64,000 nt of DNA from Tilletia caries (Eukaryota > Basidiomycota > Exobasidiomycetes > Tilletiales > Tilletiaceae), in assembly GCA_032718865.1 (NCBI GenBank), contig JALUTQ010000038.1, forward strand, positions 806,001 to 870,000, read 5' to 3'. The translations under genes were made by a program, and so were the position numbers. The notes under the pieces are model-generated. The model saw nothing but the letters and a program-made list of their open reading frames with translations, was not told the origin of the DNA and did not search any database. Positions 42,857 to 55,900 of the stretch are shown piece after piece (within the stretch, counting starts at the first letter, position 1; the number at the start of each line of letters is the position of its first letter).

Positions 42857-45200
42857 ATGCCGACGTCGGTGCTGTTCCACTGTCCGTGTACAGACGAGCC
42901 GAAGCAGAGCGAACCACCTTCGCTGCCCTCGTACTCGCCCGCGGCGGTGTACTCGTACTTCCCCCTACAGAATCTCTACTTCTGCGACGACTGCGACCAA
43001 GTGCGCTGCGACCGCTGTCTTAACATCGAGATCTCCCAGTTCTTCTGTCCGAGCTGCATGTTCACCATCCAGTCGTCTCACATCAAGGAGCAGCGCAATC
43101 GATGCGACCGAAACTGTTTCCTGTGTCCCATCTGCACCAACACCCTCGTCACCGTGCCCTCGGACCCTCAGGAGGACTTCCCGCCGGAGAGTAAGGAGGC
43201 CAGCATTGGAGGCGCGCCGTACTATCTCTTCTGCACGTGCTGCAAGTGGGACAGCAAGGAGATCAAGCTCGAGTTTGAGCGTCCGACTGGCCTGAGCAGT
43301 GAGTGCCTCGATACCTTCGTGACTTTCCGAGACTTCAGAGCATGTCCAGAAATGACACGCGTCCACATCTTGGTCCCTCTTCCGCTCCGAAGTGCAGCTG
43401 CAACGGTCTGAAGAACAAAGCTACGACGTGCTCGAGCTGCAAAAGCTCCAGGATCACTTCGCCTCCGTGCTCAAGCCTTCCTCGAAGAAGGACGGCACAT
43501 CGGCACACAGGTCTACGCCAGCAACCCTGCGCGCTTCCAAGCTTCTCAGAGACGTGCCCGCCCTCGCCACAAACTCCAAATACCTCCAAGGTCGATCGCA
43601 TCAAGCGCTGCCCAGCCTCTTTCACGGCCGCGGCGGCCAAGGTGGCAGACCGGAGCCGATCACGGAGTGGACGTTCCCCGGAGATCCAAAGCCTTATGAG
43701 GCACAGACGAGCTTTGCGCCCGCGACTGGGGAGGAGCTTAGCGTCTTGGGTAGGAGGGAAGAGTCGAATCGCGACTTCGTGCGGGCGACTTCGGATGATC
43801 AGCTCATTACAAGCCTGGAGCAACGGTGGACTGCGCCAACATTGCCGCCGCGAGTGCAGTGAGTATGCCTTCATGTTGATTGACTCTGGACGCTCCTCGC
43901 TTGACTGACAACAATGGGGCCTCTCCTTCCAGAGATCTGAGACCACAGCGCGTGCCTGCCTCCTTCCGCGCTACGAAGCGTTGCAGCGTCTGCAACCACA
44001 TCTGCATCAGACCCGATGTCAAATCTGGTTTCCACCGGTTCAAGATCAAGACCTTTTTCGGCAATTACGTCCCCGACATCACTGTCGCACCCTCTGCACT
44101 CCAGCCGATGGACCTCAATTCGGATCAATCGGCGCTCTCGAGACTGTCGAGGGGGCGGACGTCGATCAGCATACGTACTGGCGCAGGCATGGGTGGTCGA
44201 CCGGGGGGACGGCCGCAGAGTGTCTTTGGTGCGGCAGGTCTGGGGCTGAGCTCTGGCATGAGTTCCGTCCCTGGCACACAGTCGAGCCTCCTCGCCCCGA
44301 GGGCGGTCGATGTTGAGAACCTGCGGCCGGGAGGCAAGTATGTCTACGAGCTGGTGTTCGCCAATCCTCTTCCCGACAGGATGAACGTGTCCATTGTTGT
44401 AGCGAAGCCATCGGCCGCGGCGGCAGCTGGCGGCTACGGTTTTGGGGCGTCACAGAATGCTGGACACCCTGCTGGTGCTGAGCTTCGCTCGCCTCGATCG
44501 CCTGGAGAGGGCATCCCTCTCAGTCCCGGGGGCTCGAGCATCCAAACGAGTGTGGCGACACCGCTTCGGTTACCGTGGCAGGTGACGCCGTCTGCTGAGA
44601 GCTTCCCCGTTGCTCCGAACAACGATCTGCTGGACGACTTGGACGGGGCTGCGACGCTGGGGAACATCATGGAGGACTCGGTCGACATGTTGGACGACGA
44701 TGTCGACTTTGACGCTAATGATGACGGAGCTGATGGGGATGACGATGATCTGTCGCGCTCAGGAAGGAGGCGACCTGGGAAGCGGAAGGCCGGGTTCAAG
44801 CAGAATGGACATCGGACGACGATCAGCCTAGAACTGGCGCTTGGGAATGATGCCAGCGGAGAGATTGAGGTGAGTAGTGCTATCTCTCCGACCCTTGAGA
44901 AAAAGCTAGTATCTTGTTCACAATGCTGACTTGGCATCTTCGCCCTGGGAAAACCACTCATGCACCAAGTTTGGACTGTTTGTAAGCTACAATACGCAGC
45001 TGGAAGGCTCAGTCCTTCGCCCGAGCACGTCGCCTACCCGCGATCGCACAGGTTCGCCAACAAAGGGACACGGGCATGGGGCGAACGATAAAGTCCTCTC
45101 CTTCTGGACTGCCGTGCGGTTGGGACGATGTGCCTCTCGGACGCATCTGGCTCAGCTTGGGCACTCGGGCCTGTCGAACCTGGCCGCCTCTGGGTTCTGA
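42857..45200 (+). CDS. Dynactin subunit 4 (p62)
   Basis: Exons 42857-43298, 43393-43858, 43933-44869 and 44970-45200 give 691 residues. The N-terminal Cys-rich region (YFCDDCDQVRCDRC, FFCPSCMF, CDRNCFLCPICTNTL, FCTCCKWDS) is the zinc-binding p62 signature. A coiled segment (VLELQKLQDHFASVLK) follows, then RATKRCSVCNHICIRPDVKS and RFKIKTFFGNYVPDI, typical of the domain that caps the Arp1 filament. A disordered Gly/Asp-rich region precedes the last exon, which restores the family end (FGLFVSYNTQ, VLSFWTAVRLG). It belongs to the pointed-end complex of dynactin and helps attach cargo to dynein. The last exon was placed by homology and phase. Confidence 0.9.
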
Positions 45201-46512
45201 ACAGCAACTTCAGCGCGCTCAGCACGTGTCCGTTTGCTCGACGTTTTTTGTGATTGTGTGGGGCTATACACACACATCCCACTGAACCGAGGGCATGATT
45301 GGGAACATTGGTTCTTTGATTTACCCGTCGAATTCGTCATCCAGCGCGCGCACATACATACTCAGTCTCAACTTCTCATACAGGTCTATCTGCCCCCTCC
45401 GGCGCTCCGGCCGTCGGAAAAAAAGAAGAGAGCACCCGTTCGCCCGTTCCTTATTGCTGAGATTAACATTTCTGAACCTCATTGTCCCACTCAGGTAACT
45501 CATTGACCTTATATATGCATGCTGGGTCTTGGCGGCGTGGGACAAAGGAAACTTGGTGCGTTGCGGTTTCTACGCCTCAAAGAAGCCCAAAAGCTTATCC
45601 GCCATTTGACCTTGTCCGCTTCACAATTCGACGAACAAAGGAAGCGCGGCAAGATCGGCGAAGCAACGCCTCAGGCGGCCTCGGGCAGCCTGCCTGATCC
45701 ACAGGCAGGGTTTGTAGAACAAGCCCCTGAAGCACTTTCCTTGTTTTTGGGTATTGGAACTATTAACCACGGTTCTTCGGAGCGCCTATTCACCCGGGGC
45801 ACGAGAAATACTTTGGCACCTCGTCAGTCAGTCAACTTTACCGACGGTCCATGCCGTCGTGGCAGGCACATGCTCAATGTGTAATGCTGATCGTCGCTGA
45901 TCCAATTATGGATCCCTCGCCTCCGCAGACTCGTCCAGCGCGCGCCGCGCGTCGCGGGCGGGATGTTTTGACTCGAACTGACAATCTTTGCTGATGCGCT
46001 GATGCTTCTAAGCCTTGCTTTGTCTGACAGGTGGTCTTCCCTTGATCTCATCTGAAATATCTTATCTCGTCTCACAGGCTGGCACAAGACGGGTCTCTGT
46101 CTGGGCGCAGATCTCAGTTCTCACCAGTAGTCGCGGCCCTTCCGGGTTGCGGGCAGCACTACGCCCTACTTGATTTTGGCCCTTGATCACGTCGCCCGCC
46201 TCTGCCCAAGGCTAAACCTCATGAACCCTCTTCCTCGGACAAAGGATTCGTGAGGCAAACGCCTCAGCGAGCTGCGAGAGTCAAGATGACACGGGTAGTC
46301 CGGCAGCCGTTCTCTTCTCATTTCGCCCGGAACAAGAATGAGACCCGGACAGGTGGTAAACACGAGCTTCGTCGACTGGGCAGGCCATGATTGCCTCCCA
46401 CAAATACTGCGAGCTTCCAAAGGAAATGCAGGGCCCACTTCCTTCTTCTCTTCCATTCCGCCCAATTCCTCAGCCTGACCTTCTGTTTTCTAGTTAGGCC
46501 CTCTTCACCGCC
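45201..46512. other. Intergenic, 1.3 kb
   Basis: No gene supported. A plus-strand open frame of 121 codons (45519-45884) has ordinary composition but no recognisable motif or splice partner. No tRNA-like fold was found by eye. Confidence 0.4.
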
Positions 46513-49500
46513 ATGTCACGCTCGCTGAACCAGGAAGGGCGTCGCGATCCCCTACCAAGACGACGGCTCACGTTTGGTGAGCCAGACAACGCTCAGCCCA
46601 TCAGCCAGGCGGACTCTCTGGAGGTGAGTACAAGCTCCTCTCGTTCCTGTGTGGTGTGCACGCGTGTGATGCTGATCCTGGTCGGTTCATCTATCCGTTC
46701 AGGTATTGGACAACCATGCATCAATACGGAACGGTTTGGAATCTCCCTTTGTGCAGGTCGAACAGCCCACAGCCCCAAGACGGGCTCGCACACGCAGAAG
46801 AACAAGATCCAATAGACCGCCTAGCCTCGACTTGGCTTGCTCCGCGGCCAGTGGGAGCGATTCGGAATATGGGTCTTCCATTAATTTGGAGCTCAAGAAC
46901 TCCGCCGGGTTCTATACCAATCGACCCCGGTCAAGCACATCCTCTTCGACGGAGTTTGAGCACAGCTGGCTACCTCCGCCCTCGCCCACGGTCAGGTTTA
47001 TCGAAGGAGTGGCATCGGCGCTGCCACCGCCTCCCTCACCACAGGTTGTTACTGCCAAGCCGACGTTTGCCGTCCTCCTTGACATCGCGAGCCGCAGAGA
47101 CTTGATTCTCATCGGGATACCGGCCGCTGTGTGTGCTGTTGGCTCCGGACTCGTTCCGGCCGCTCTTACCCAAATCCTTCGAGAAGCGTTCGACGCGTTC
47201 GCGAAGTTCAACCCGAGCGGAGAACCCATCAATGCCGTACCTGAGGAAGCGAAGAAAGTCCTGAAGCACGCCATAGCTACGGTCGTATGGCAGCTCGTGC
47301 TCTTGGCCGTGGCCACCCTGGTCCTCAACCTGATCTCGATGACGGCATGGACGTCTTTGGGCGAGCGGACGGCTTCCAGGGCGCGTACGGATTGCTACAC
47401 GGCCATCTCTGAGAAGGACATTGCCTGGTTTGACCAGGGCATGGTCCAGGACACGGAGTCAGACCAGAAGGAGGCAGGTCAAAGTGCAGCTGGTCTCGCG
47501 ACGAAATTCTCAAGGTACGTTTTGTGCGCCATACTTGTCTCCCTCCTGCCAATGTTGGGTCATCCTAACGTTTCTGAGCGTTGCTTATGCAGAGATGCGG
47601 ACGACGTTCGATATGCGTACGCGAGCTCGTTCGGGAATTTGTTGCGCTTTCTCACAACGACGGTCACCGCGTTCATCCTCGCTTTCGTGCACTCATGGAA
47701 GCTGGCGTTCGTCACCCTCGCCGCCGTTCCACTTGCTGCTCTTCTGACCGGCTTCTGCGAGCGCGCGAGTGGTCCGTTGATTCATGCCGAGCAAAACGCA
47801 CTCTCCGAAGCAGGCCGACTGGTTCAGGAAACTGTAACCTCTATCACGGCAGTCAAGGCTTTTAATGGGCAGAAGAGGGAGTTCAGCCGACTTCGCGCAG
47901 TACTGCAACAGAGCAGCCAGGCTTGGAACCGCACCAGTCTGGTCTGGAGTCTACGTTCAGGTCTTGCTTCATCAATGATGCTCGCCATGTTCGTCCAGGG
48001 CTTTTGGTACGGCTCTCACCTCGTGCAGACTGGACAAGCATCCGCAGGAATCGTTATGACCGTCTTTTGGTCTTGCCTCCTGGTAACCACGAGCACGGAG
48101 CAAGCTCTTCGCGCCATGCTGCCGTTGCAGAAGGGCAAGATCGCGGCAGCCAATATTCGCACGATGTGCATCATTCAACCTTCCAGCACATATACGACGA
48201 GCCGAAGCGTTCTTATTAACGATCCACCCACACTTTGGCGCCGGCTAGCCTTGAGATGGCGACAGCCTGAGTTTAGCTCCCCTCGTACCACCGCTATGCC
48301 CATCGACGCGATTCCACACGCAACAACGCCATCTACCCCGGTCAACAAAACGCTTTCGCCTGAACAAGCGTCCGCTCTGAGCCTCAGTCCACGAAGCCTG
48401 AAACGATCCAAATCGACTCGCGTCGCTGCGATGCGCAAGATTCGGCCGGCAAAAGCCTGCAGTGGGGAGGTCTCTTTTCGTTCAGTGGCTTTTGCATATC
48501 CTTCAAGACCAGGTGTGCTAGCGCTGACCAACGCCGACATGTTCTTCCCATCCGGCGAGACAACTTTTGTCGTCGGCGGCAGCGGCAGTGGCAAAAGCAC
48601 GATCGGCAGCTTGCTCTTGAGATTGTACAAGCCATTGAGCGGTGAAATTTACATCGACAACAACAACATCGGCTTCTTGGACCCACACTGGTGTCTGGAG
48701 AATATCCTGGTCTTGTCTCAATCCCCGGTACTCTTCGACATGTCCATTCACGACAACATTGCGATTGGAAGGACGGCACGAGCCAGGCAATCCGGCGAGG
48801 TCGACCCGGAGACAGGAATCCCCACCGTATCGAGAGAGGACGTAATCTCTGCCAGTCGGACTGCGCTCCTTCACGAGTTTGTGATCTCGCTTCCCGACGG
48901 CTACGATACAATCCTCGGCAGCAAAGGGTTGAATCTTAGCGGCGGTCAGAAGCAGCGGCTTTCTATCGCACGCGCCCGTCTCTGTGATCCTACGATTCTC
49001 GTGCTCGACGAGTCGACCTCAGCACTTGATCAAACGTCCCGATTGCTGGTTCATGAAGCAGTCAGGACGTGGCGGGCAAGATCGACCACCATCATCATCA
49101 CGCACGACCTCACCCAAATCGGAGCGGATGACTACACCTATGTCATGGAGAACGGCCGGATCGTCGAGAACGGGTACCGACGCAATATCGAGAGGCAAAG
49201 GGACGGTAAACTACGCGCCCTTCTGAAAGCGCAGGCTCAAAGCATCTCGACTCTCGCCGTCAGCGATCCCATTAGTTCCGAAACTCCCACAAGTCCAACC
49301 GGCCTGGAAGCCCAAGCTTCCCTGTCACTCGCCCAGGTCTTGGAACAAGGCGCAAATGGTGACCACGAGTTGGAAAGGTCTGCCATGTTCGGGACTGTCG
49401 GAGGACTGAGTCTTCGACCCCTTTCTGTCGCCTTCGATCCGTCGGCGCCTGCCATCGGCCGTGGACGGCGGAGCCTTCATCTGAACTGGATCCAGGGACG

Positions 49501-51538
49501 CAATGCGGCGAAACGGTCGACGCAGGGGAGAGGGTATCTTGCCACTGAGGCAGAATGGTTGGACAGGGCCGGTAGAGCGGCAGCCCTCGGACGCCAGAAC
49601 AATCGTAGGAGAGCACTGAGTGAGAAGACAGCCTTACAGCAGATTGCGACGAACGATCAGGCACATCTCGAGAAAATCCCGCAGGAACAAGCTCCCTCAA
49701 CAACCTTTGCCGCCATTTCGCGCCGAGCATGGACAAAACAACAGAAGAAGGCTCTTACCGTGCTCGGGCTCTTCGCTTGCATAGTCTCAGGATGCACGAT
49801 GCCGATCTTCTCCTACTTCCTGGCTCGGCTTCTCGCGACGATGACTGCGACGGGACAAAATTCGCAGGTGCGCAGGTTCGCCATACTCACACTTCTGCTC
49901 GCCATCTTGGACGGTGTCTGCGTCTTCCTGCGGCAATTCGTGATGGAGACGGTCGCCGAGCTCTGGGTTCGGCATCTTCGAGAAGAGGCATACGATCGGG
50001 TGTTGAAGCAAAGCATGGCATGGTTCCATCTGCCGGACAACCAGGCGGAGCGAGTATCTCATTGCATCGTCCGGGACGGGGAAGATGCTAGAGATCTTGT
50101 CGGTCAGATCTGGGGCCAGCTGCTGGCCATCGCGGCTATGATCGTCGTCGCGTTCATGTGGGCCATCATCGTCGGCTGGCAGCTGACCTTCGTCGGCCTG
50201 GCCTTCGTGCCGCTCTTCGGTGGTGTCGTGTATTTGCAGAGCCGCGCTCTTGCACGCAAGGAGACCACCAACAAGGCAAAGCGCGATGCGGTGACGAAGC
50301 GATTCTTCGACATGACGGCCAACATCCGAGCCATCCGGTCGATGGCGCTGGACCAGATCTTCATGTGCAGATTTGCAGCGGTGGACCAGGAGACACTGCG
50401 GAGTGGGATCCGGACTGGGCCCATCCTGGGTCTTGGAGTCGGCTTGGCGGAGGCTATGACCTATCTGGCGGAAGCAGTGCTTTTCTACGTGGGCACGATT
50501 CTCATCGTCGAAGGCCACTACACCTTCGAGCGCATGATCGTCGTCTTCAACCTGATGGTCTTCGCTGTCACATTCTCATCACAGATGCTTGCGGGCCTGC
50601 CGGGAGTCGCCAAAGCGTCACAGGCGGTCACGAGTCTGGAACGCCTCGTTCTCTTGCCTTCGGAGACCGAAGAAGCTGTCGGCACTGCGAAAGCTCGGTT
50701 GGATGGTGGGATCGAGTTCGACAATGTCAGCTTCCGCTACAACGAGTCCCGAGCGCCCGTCCTCAAGCAGATCTCGTTCAAGGTGCAGCCGGGCGAAACA
50801 GTTGCCATTGTTGGCGCTTCCGGGTGCGGCAAATCAACGATTGCAAGTCTCCTGCAGCGCTTATACGAGCCTACCTCTGGTTCGATCAAGATTGCTGGGA
50901 TTCCGATCGATGCTCTAGACGTTGGCTGGCTGCGCGAACACCTTGCGATTGTTTCACAGTCGCCGACGCTGTTCAACATGTCGATGTCCGAGAACATCTC
51001 GTACGGTGCCAACGGCTTCCCCACTTCCGTCTTGACGTCGGCATGGGATGACTCCAATCGGCGAGAGCACCAAGTACAGACGGCGGCAGAGTGGGCCCAG
51101 ATGGACAAGACGATTCGGAAGCTCCCAGCTGGCTACGAGACGCGACTTGGCGATGAAGGCTCGCAGCTATCAGGCGGTCAAGCCCAGCGAATTGCGATCG
51201 CGCGAGCGCTGATGCGAGAGCACGCCAAGGTGCTCATCCTCGACGAGTTTACGTCTGCCTTGGATCGCAGCAAGCAAGCGGAGTTCATCGACCTGCTCGT
51301 CCTTCGACAGCACAAAGCCTACGCCGAGAAGCCTACCGCATTCGGCCGATGGTTCAACGCAGCCGACGTGAGCGCGGTTGTGGTGACGCACAACTTGGAG
51401 GTGATGCAGCGGTGCGATCGCATCCTGGTCCTATCCGAAGGTCGGATCGTGCAAAGTGGGCCTTATGAACAGCTGATGGCTGTCAACGGCCGGTTCGCAA
51501 CGCTTGCTCGCGGAGGAGAGTGGAACGAAAGCACATAG
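46513..51538 (+). CDS. Full-length ABC-B transporter (MDR/Ste6 type)
   Basis: Exons 46513-46623, 46703-47514 and 47593-51538 give 1622 residues in the order TMD-NBD-TMD-NBD. NBD1: GGSGSGKST (Walker A), LSGGQKQRLSIARA (signature), ILVLDESTSALD (Walker B), IITHD (switch His). NBD2: GASGCGKST, LSGGQAQRIAIARAL, VLILDEFTSALD, VVVTHN. A Ser/Arg-rich N-terminal cytosolic region of about 140 residues and a 150-residue linker after NBD1 are present. Both nucleotide sites look competent. Family members export hydrophobic drugs or, in the Ste6 branch, farnesylated pheromone; the divergent TMD and an insertion between Walker B and the switch His in NBD2 (RQHKAYAEKPTAFGRWFN) hint at Ste6, but this is inference. 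The second intron is 78 nt and stays open if retained. Confidence 0.9.
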
Positions 51539-51687
51539 GTTGGGGAACCCCGTTCAAGGTCGACACGAGAAGGAGAATCTTCGAATGTATTTTAAGGATG
51601 GCTGAACGCCTTCTGTGTCTATAACTTGTACTGTAATTATAACGTAAATAACGTAGATCGATGACAGAAATGATGGACATCCGCTGC

Positions 51688-52458
51688 TCAGACGACTTTC
51701 TGCTCTCGAGACTCGGCAATGACGAAGGCGAGGACGTAGTCGCCATCGTGTGATAGGCTCAGATGGAGAGTGGGAAGTGGACGAGCTGATGCATGCCGTG
51801 ATGGGTCGAAGGTCTTCGAGAAGCGTAGGAATGGCTTTGGACTGCTGGTTCGATCCTGGTCGGTGTCGTCTCCAGGTGACGACTTGTGCACTTCGAGATC
51901 ACTCCATCGCAAGCGATAGTCCGGGTACAGCGCCTTGTATGCTGCCTCTTTGGCCGCCCATCTGTGAAGGTAATGCAAGAAGTGAGAATCCAACATCGTA
52001 AACGCCATCGTTTGAATTCAGACTTCTCACCTAGCACCCAACCAGCGTAGAATTTCAATCGTAGGGAAATCCGCTTGCCGATCTTGTCGCCATCTTCTGA
52101 AATCATCTCCTTCCGTTTCGGTGAGGATCCTCCGCGCGAAATGGTCGACAGCGCCTTCGCCCTGATTTATACCGAATCTATCGTTCGAGGCGGAAGGGAG
52201 ACTGTCCGGATTTTGGCCTCGCCGTGACAGTGTCCGTCTTTCTTGGCGGACGAAGAGATCGTGGAGGCGCGGTACGAAGACAATGTCGGTCCCGACTCCC
52301 AGCACCTTGCTCGATACGGAAGACCAAGCTGATCGGTCTGAATGGTTCTTGACACCAGAGTCGGTGTAGAAGCGCGCCGGGCTCGGGAATGAGGCACGAT
52401 GCTTGCTCGATACGGAAGCGCGGCGTGACGGCAACATAAGTGCACGCATCTCTCCCAC
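51688..52458 (-). CDS. Holo-[acyl-carrier-protein] synthase, probably mitochondrial
   Basis: Exons 52031-52458 and 51688-51961 give 233 residues. The N-terminus (MLPSRRASVSSKHRASFPSP) is rich in Arg and Ser and lacks acids, like a mitochondrial presequence. The AcpS fold follows: VLGVGTDIVFVPRL with the metal-binding Asp, FARRILTETE, and RWAAKEAAYKAL with the second metal ligand (Glu). The end, LHLSLSHDGDYVLAFVIA, is the typical AcpS third motif. It transfers 4'-phosphopantetheine from CoA to acyl carrier protein, here likely mitochondrial ACP. An insert of about 30 residues lies between the first two motifs. The start may be at 52458 or at one of two in-frame Mets shortly after. It is divergent from TOR (537 bp). 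Confidence 0.88.
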
Positions 52459-52995
52459 CAGTCTCCAGCGTACTTACTCCATCATACCACCCTACCAAAG
52501 CGTTGTCACCGTCGCGGTCAACTTGTTGGTCGAAAGTCATCGTCCCTCGAGTGTGGGAAGCTTATTATAAGCCATTCTCATACCGTTCCTTTGTCCCGGT
52601 TGTAGCCGATTCTCGGGCGTCTGTGCCTCCTGCTTCCCGATCCACTCACGGATTTTGAGGTCGCAACTAGTTCGCACGACGATGGATGTGTATGGATCGT
52701 GCACCCATCACTCTCCGGGCCACGAGAACAGGGCAGAGCCCAGAGGAGCTGCAGCACCGCGCGGTAGAAGCGTTCAACGCGGCCCGTGTTCGCCCAGCAT
52801 CCATCCGCGTCCGGGTCTCCACGCGACACACCGAGTCGAGCGCTAACCGGCGACGAGCCAGCGCGATACACGAGCTGCAGGCGACCGAGGTGCTCAGCAA
52901 GCGAACTGCTATTGGACGAGCGATAAGGCCAAAAGTGCTGGAAAGCCTACAGCCACGATCTCGGTCTCGTCACTGGTGGCCATCCGCTCTCATAC
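52459..52995. promoter_or_regulatory. Divergent region between the holo-ACP synthase and TOR genes
   Basis: 537 bp. An open frame (52686-53186) crosses it and the first TOR exon in another frame; it lacks recognisable motifs and is discounted. CTTATTATAAG near 52560-52570 is a TATA-like candidate for the minus-strand gene. Confidence 0.4.
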
Positions 52996-55900
52996 ATGGC
53001 TGCCAACGAGTCGCTGCCTCATACGGAGGTGCTCTCGCGCATCTTCAGCAAGCTCAAGAGCGAGTGAGTCTTCCCTTTGTCCTGTCCACCGATTCGTGGC
53101 AGCCACGCATACGCATCAATACTGATGGCTATTCGCATCCTCTTCTGCCTTCAGACAGCCATCCATTCGTCGCAGCGCAAGCTTAGAGCTTCGCAAATAC
53201 GTGAGCGCTCCCCAGTCGCGCAGGCAAAACGTTGATAAACCTCTATCTGACCTCCTTTGTCTCCGCCCTTTTCTCGCAGGTTAAACAAGTTCCTGCCGAG
53301 TTCCGTCTCGATCCCCTCTCAGCTTTCAACAATGATCTCACCATGCGCACGGTGGGCATGTCGCATGCCGCCGGTGTCACCGAGAAGCTGGGCGGAATCG
53401 CGGCTATAGGTGAGTAACCATTGCTCACGACGAATGAGCTGTGGCGCCGAAAAGCTCGCGGACATGACTGACTTCTATTTGTGACTTGATTCCGTAGAGC
53501 AACTGGTTCACGTGGACATGGGATCCGGTGACGAATCCAAGCGATACCTTTACCGCCTGTATCAATTGTTGCGTCACAACCTCCCATCAAACAGCGCGGA
53601 AGTCATGACGCAGGCTTCAAAGGCACTTGGTGTGTGCTTTCCGCGTCATTTTTGAGCTCTGCTCCCTCCCAAGCTGCTAACCCTCTTTCCTTTAATCAAG
53701 GTATGATCGTACAAATTGCGGGACCGACCTTCACCGACCAATTCATGGAGATGGAGACACATAGAGCCTTGGATCTTCTGAGTGGTCAGTCCGTCCCAAA
53801 GCGTGGTCCAATATATATATTCCGCGCTGACTAGCTTCATTCGAGATCATCACAGCTCGCGACGAGTTTGGGCGCTACGCAGCAGTTTGCATCATTCGAG
53901 AGCTAGCCTCTAGCGTGCCGAATCTGCTCTACCCATTCGTCCCTCGCATTTTGGACCATCGCATTTGGTCTGCACTACGGGATACAAAGGTAGGTGACCT
54001 AGGATCGTAATCACCTTTGACGTGCCATACTCACTCCAAATACTCACTTACAGTTACAAATACGGGAAGCTGCTGCTCGCGCCCTCGGTGCCTGTCTGAA
54101 AATACTGTCCGGCAGATCCAAGACACTTGATTCCTATGTGCCCGGCAGCGTTTGGAAGGAGGCCTACGAAGGGCTCATCGTGCAGAAGACAGCGTTTCTT
54201 CCGGCACCCGAGGCGATTCACGGCAACCTACTCGCTGTGCAGCAACTCTGCTTTCACTCCCGCGCATTCATGGAAGACCATCTTGATGAAGCGTGCGATG
54301 CTATCATTCCGCTTCACCGGAGTCGCGACTTGCAGATTCGGAGAACAGTGGTCAGCGACCTCATCCCGGGATTGGCAAGGTGCGATCCAATCTTGTTCAA
54401 AGAGCGGCTCCATGGCGTTATAACAGCATTAATCGATCAAATGAGGAAGGATAAGGGAGACAGAGAGACGTGGGAGCAATGTGAGTCTCTACTTTCTTCT
54501 ACACAGATCGATCCGAAGACAGAGTAGCTAAAGGAAGTATATCTGCACTTCAATAGCCTTCAAAGCCATCGGACTCCTCGCCTCCATCATGCGAGGAGGT
54601 ATCGAACCTTACGCCCGAATCATCGTTTCAAGCCTGAAGGAAGGTTTCCTGATGCGTGGCAAGAAGAATGCACCTTTCGAGGCATACATGTTCGGATGCA
54701 TCAGCAATCTTGCCATCGCGTTAGGCGAGCGTCTGATTTATTCAGCGGAATTGCTGCGCTTGATGCTGACGTGCCCAATCAGCGCCGAGCTGGTCGATGC
54801 TTTGGAAAAGATGGTCGATTCCGACGGATCGCTGAAGCCCAGAGTACAAGGTGGGTGTCAATCCGACTCGGGTACCTCCGACACGTGTAAGACTCACGGA
54901 GTATTATCTCTTTACACAGACCGCCTCCTCGACCATATCGCATTGGTCTTGATCAAAAAGCCGGAAGGCAGCGCGGTGTCACCCCCTCGGTCAAGACGGG
55001 GATCCCGCGATTCTGCATCACCAGAGATCGTTGAAGATACTGGAGCTATCGTCATTGCCCTAAACACCTTAGGCTCCTTCGATTTCAATGGTGAGCGCTC
55101 ATATGGTTTGCGTCTTACCTTCTGGATGATCTGACAAGCACTGATGGCGGAACCTTTTACTTGTAGGACATATGCTCAGCAACTTCGTAAGGTCGTGTAC
55201 GCTACCGCACTTGAAGCACGAAAACGTAGAGGTGCGCAAGGCAGCAGCGGTCAGCTGTGCCAAATGGTTCAGCCAGGATCCGATTTCTTGCTCGGACAGC
55301 ATCCACGCAATCGAGGTTGTAAATGATGTTCTAGACCAGCTTGTCGCGGTCGCGATTGCAGATCCAGGTGAGATCGACACTGGTGACTCCGAACGTATCT
55401 CCTGAAGCTGATCGTCCTACCTTCACCGTTGCTGCCCAACCAGATCCCATACTGCGCTGCACCGTTTTACAGCACCTCACAGGATTTGATCATCACCTCG
55501 CCCAGGATGAACATGTGCGGTCTATTTTCATCGCCCTGAACGATGAAGTTTTCGACGTCCGCCGCGTGGCCGCCTCGATGATCGGCCGACTTGCGCAAGA
55601 GATGCCCTCCGTCGTCATGCCACAGTTGCGGAAAGCTTTAATACGACTGCTGACAGAGTTGGACTACGCAGTGCTCAAGTAAGTGCTATTTGTTCTCCAG
55701 TTATTATGGCACTCCTGACCATGTGACGCATCTTTGTTTTGTCAGTCGGAGAAAAAGGGAAGCGACGAAGCTACTCACAGAGCTTTTGAGATCGTCTCAG
55801 CACCTACTCAAGTGGTATGTTCTCCCGATACTCCACGTCCTACTACCCAAGGCCAGAGACGAGGATGCCCGTGTGGCCGCGCGCGCGATCGAGTGTCTTG

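Noticed and set aside
45519..45884. 121-codon plus-strand frame between dynactin p62 and the ABC transporter
   Set aside because: No recognisable motif, no splice partner and no conserved start; kept only as a note.
52686..53186. 166-codon plus-strand frame upstream of TOR
   Set aside because: Overlaps the first two TOR exons in another frame, Arg/Ser-rich, no motif.
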